DNA from: an uncultured Acetatifactor sp.
Lineage (GTDB): Bacteria; Bacillota; Clostridia; Lachnospirales; Lachnospiraceae
NCBI GenBank assembly: GCA_948496895.1
Contig: CAOOJO010000106.1
Span: 1 to 8,117 of the forward strand
Reading direction: 5' to 3'
DNA: 8,117 bases
Shown here: piece after piece, positions 7,439-8,117 of the stretch
Position numbering within the stretch: position 1 is the first letter of the stretch
How the letters are laid out: each line of letters opens with the position of its first letter
Notes under the pieces: model-generated
Database searches by the model: none
What the model was told of the DNA's origin: nothing
Seen by the model: only the letters and a program-made list of their open reading frames with translations
Made by a program: the position numbers and the translations under genes

Positions 7439-7468
7439 ATCGCCGGCAAGCGCCGGTTTTTTGCCGAT
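7439..7468 (-). promoter_or_regulatory. GC-rich hairpin in the leader of the PAS/REC-GGDEF unit
   Basis: In the minus-strand transcript a CCGGC/GCCGG stem with a GCUU tetraloop (7443-7456) can be extended by AUCG (7465-7468) pairing with CGAU (7439-7442), leaving an A-rich 8-nt bulge. A competing stem, CGGCAA with UUGCCG, uses the same bases. On the plus strand the hairpin is followed directly by six Ts (7457-7462), so it would read as a terminator in that direction, although no plus-strand gene precedes it. The role is unproven. Confidence 0.45.
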
Positions 7469-7470
7469 AT

Positions 7471-7500
7471 AAAAAAGAAAAGCCCCAGATGGCAGGCTTT
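7471..7500 (-). terminator. Terminator-like hairpin in the PAS-gene leader
   Basis: On the minus strand AAAGCC (7495-7500) pairs with GGCTTT (7479-7484), followed by TTCTTTTTT, the form of an intrinsic terminator. It may be a backup stop for the AraC gene. If the promoter at 7520-7548 is used, it lies about 13 nt after the start of the new transcript and could act as an attenuator. Confidence 0.5.
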
Positions 7501-7519
7501 GAGCTGTTCGTCTTCTTCT

Positions 7520-7548
7520 ATGATAAAGAAAAAAGCGGGGATTGTCAA
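7520..7548 (-). promoter_or_regulatory. Predicted sigma-A promoter for the PAS/REC-GGDEF operon
   Basis: On the minus strand TTGACA (7543-7548, a perfect -35 box) is separated by exactly 17 bp from TATCAT (7520-7525, five of six to TATAAT). Transcription would start near 7513, giving a leader of about 110 nt before the TTG start. The -35 box lies in the loop of the AraC-gene terminator and the spacer contains its T-run. Confidence 0.7.
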
Positions 7549-7557
7549 GCCCCGCTT
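7525..7557 (-). terminator. Intrinsic terminator of the AraC-family gene
   Basis: On the minus strand an 8-bp stem AAGCGGGG/CCCCGCTT (7550-7557 with 7533-7540) closes a 9-nt loop and runs into TTTTTTCTTT. It begins 13 bases after the AraC stop codon. The opposite direction has no comparable T-run. Confidence 0.85.
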
Positions 7558-7570
7558 ATCTTATCTCTTA

Positions 7571-8116
7571 TCACAGATCGGCGGGGAAGGGAAGTCCCTG
7601 CTGCCTGTACTCGGTGGGGGTCATGCCGATGTTCTTTTTGAAATGGGCAATGAAATGGTTCACGTTCTCATAGCCCACCTCATAGCTGATCTCGTGGACT
7701 TTCATAGGCGTCTGGGTCAGCAGGGTAATGGCGGCCTGGACGCGCATCTTATGGAGGTACTGCAGGGGGGAGGTCTGGTAGTGGAGCTTGAATTCCCGGC
7801 AGAGGCGGTAGCGGTTGACATGGTACCGCCTCTCTAAGTCCGCCAGGGCGCAGTTTTCGCAATAGTGGGCTTCCAGCCGGGCTTTCATGTCGGCCAGGTA
7901 GGGGGGAATCCTCTTTTCGGGGAGCGCGTGCTCCAGGGCAAGCCGGGAGAGCGTTCTGGTCAGCAGCATATGGCAGAGGACGGGGTCGGCCTGGGCCTTC
8001 CCGAACAGGGGGGAAAGCTCGCCGGAGCGGGAGAGGGCAGGGGGAATCTGCCAGAGGACTTCGTCCTGGGGCAGGCGGCGGTAAAAGTAGGCCAGGCCCG
8101 GGCCCGCGAAGTGGAG
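7571..8116 (-). CDS. AraC-family transcriptional regulator (5' partial)
   Basis: The frame stays open from the right edge to TGA at 7571-7573, giving 181 visible residues; the start and most of the N-terminal sensing domain are outside the window. The first residues, LHFAGPGLAYFYRR, look like the end of the cupin-type ligand domain common in Firmicute AraC proteins. The C-terminus carries the two helix-turn-helix units of the family. The first is at visible residues about 90-112 (ALADLERRYHVNRYRL). The second, about 141-173, includes the signature region EISYEVGYENVNHF and then F-K-K-x-x-G-M-T-P-x-E-Y-R. It should be a DNA-binding regulator, often of carbohydrate or stress genes; its effector and targets are unknown. 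A strong terminator follows directly. An internal ATG at 7969 would skip conserved sequence and is not chosen as the start. It may or may not regulate the neighbouring PAS operon. Confidence 0.93.
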   Translation of the reverse strand, partial: LHFAGPGLAYFYRRLPQDEVLWQIPPALSRSGELSPLFGKAQADPVLCHMLLTRTLSRLALEHALPEKRIPPYLADMKARLEAHYCENCALADLERRYHVNRYRLCREFKLHYQTSPLQYLHKMRVQAAITLLTQTPMKVHEISYEVGYENVNHFIAHFKKNIGMTPTEYRQQGLPFPADL

Positions 8117-8117
8117 G

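Noticed and set aside
7404..7513. c-di-GMP (GEMM) riboswitch in the leader of the cyclase operon
   Set aside because: The conserved GEMM-I core and its GNRA tetraloop/receptor pattern are not present; the leader is also A/T-run-rich rather than of aptamer type.
7430..7837. Plus-strand open frame over the intergenic region and the AraC gene
   Set aside because: It runs through the terminators and antisense to the conserved helix-turn-helix coding region; no ribosome site or recognisable domain.

Overview
The window reads as a GC-rich Firmicute of the Clostridia, most likely Lachnospiraceae-like. This is inferred from the overall gene style: a long-linker surface lipoprotein, purine-rich AGGAGG-type ribosome sites, a TTG start, PAS-array sensors and an AraC regulator with a Firmicute-like N-terminal domain. 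No rRNA, tRNA or marker gene is present to settle the taxon. Essentially all of it is protein-coding, with two opposed blocks converging near 4342-4441.

The plus-strand block (3-4341) is a tightly packed three-gene operon. It holds the C-terminal part of a putative surface lipoprotein with beta-propeller-like repeats (5' end outside the window), an ABC-transporter ATPase starting 3 bases after it, and a large polytopic permease whose start overlaps the ATPase end by 20 bases. Together they look like an ABC-2-type transporter with a dedicated extracytoplasmic partner; the substrate cannot be read from sequence. A degenerate 35-bp tandem repeat runs across the permease stop codon into the 100-bp convergent gap.

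The minus-strand block (8117 down to 4442) begins with the C-terminal part of an AraC-family regulator, whose start lies beyond the right edge. It is followed by a strong intrinsic terminator. The next transcription unit appears to start inside that terminator: a consensus -35 box lies in the terminator loop and a good -10 box lies 17 bp on. A leader of about 110 nt with a second terminator-like hairpin and a GC-rich hairpin leads to a TTG-started, soluble, five-module PAS-like protein with no recognisable output domain. Next comes a REC-GGDEF response regulator with an intact diguanylate cyclase active site and product-inhibition site. The natural reading is a split sensor/effector pair controlling c-di-GMP, but no histidine kinase is visible.

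The most interesting points are the output-less PAS array paired with the REC-GGDEF protein, the promoter nested in a terminator with a structured leader, and the C-x4-C-x-H-x4-C motif in the lipoprotein. None of these is proved novel from sequence alone.
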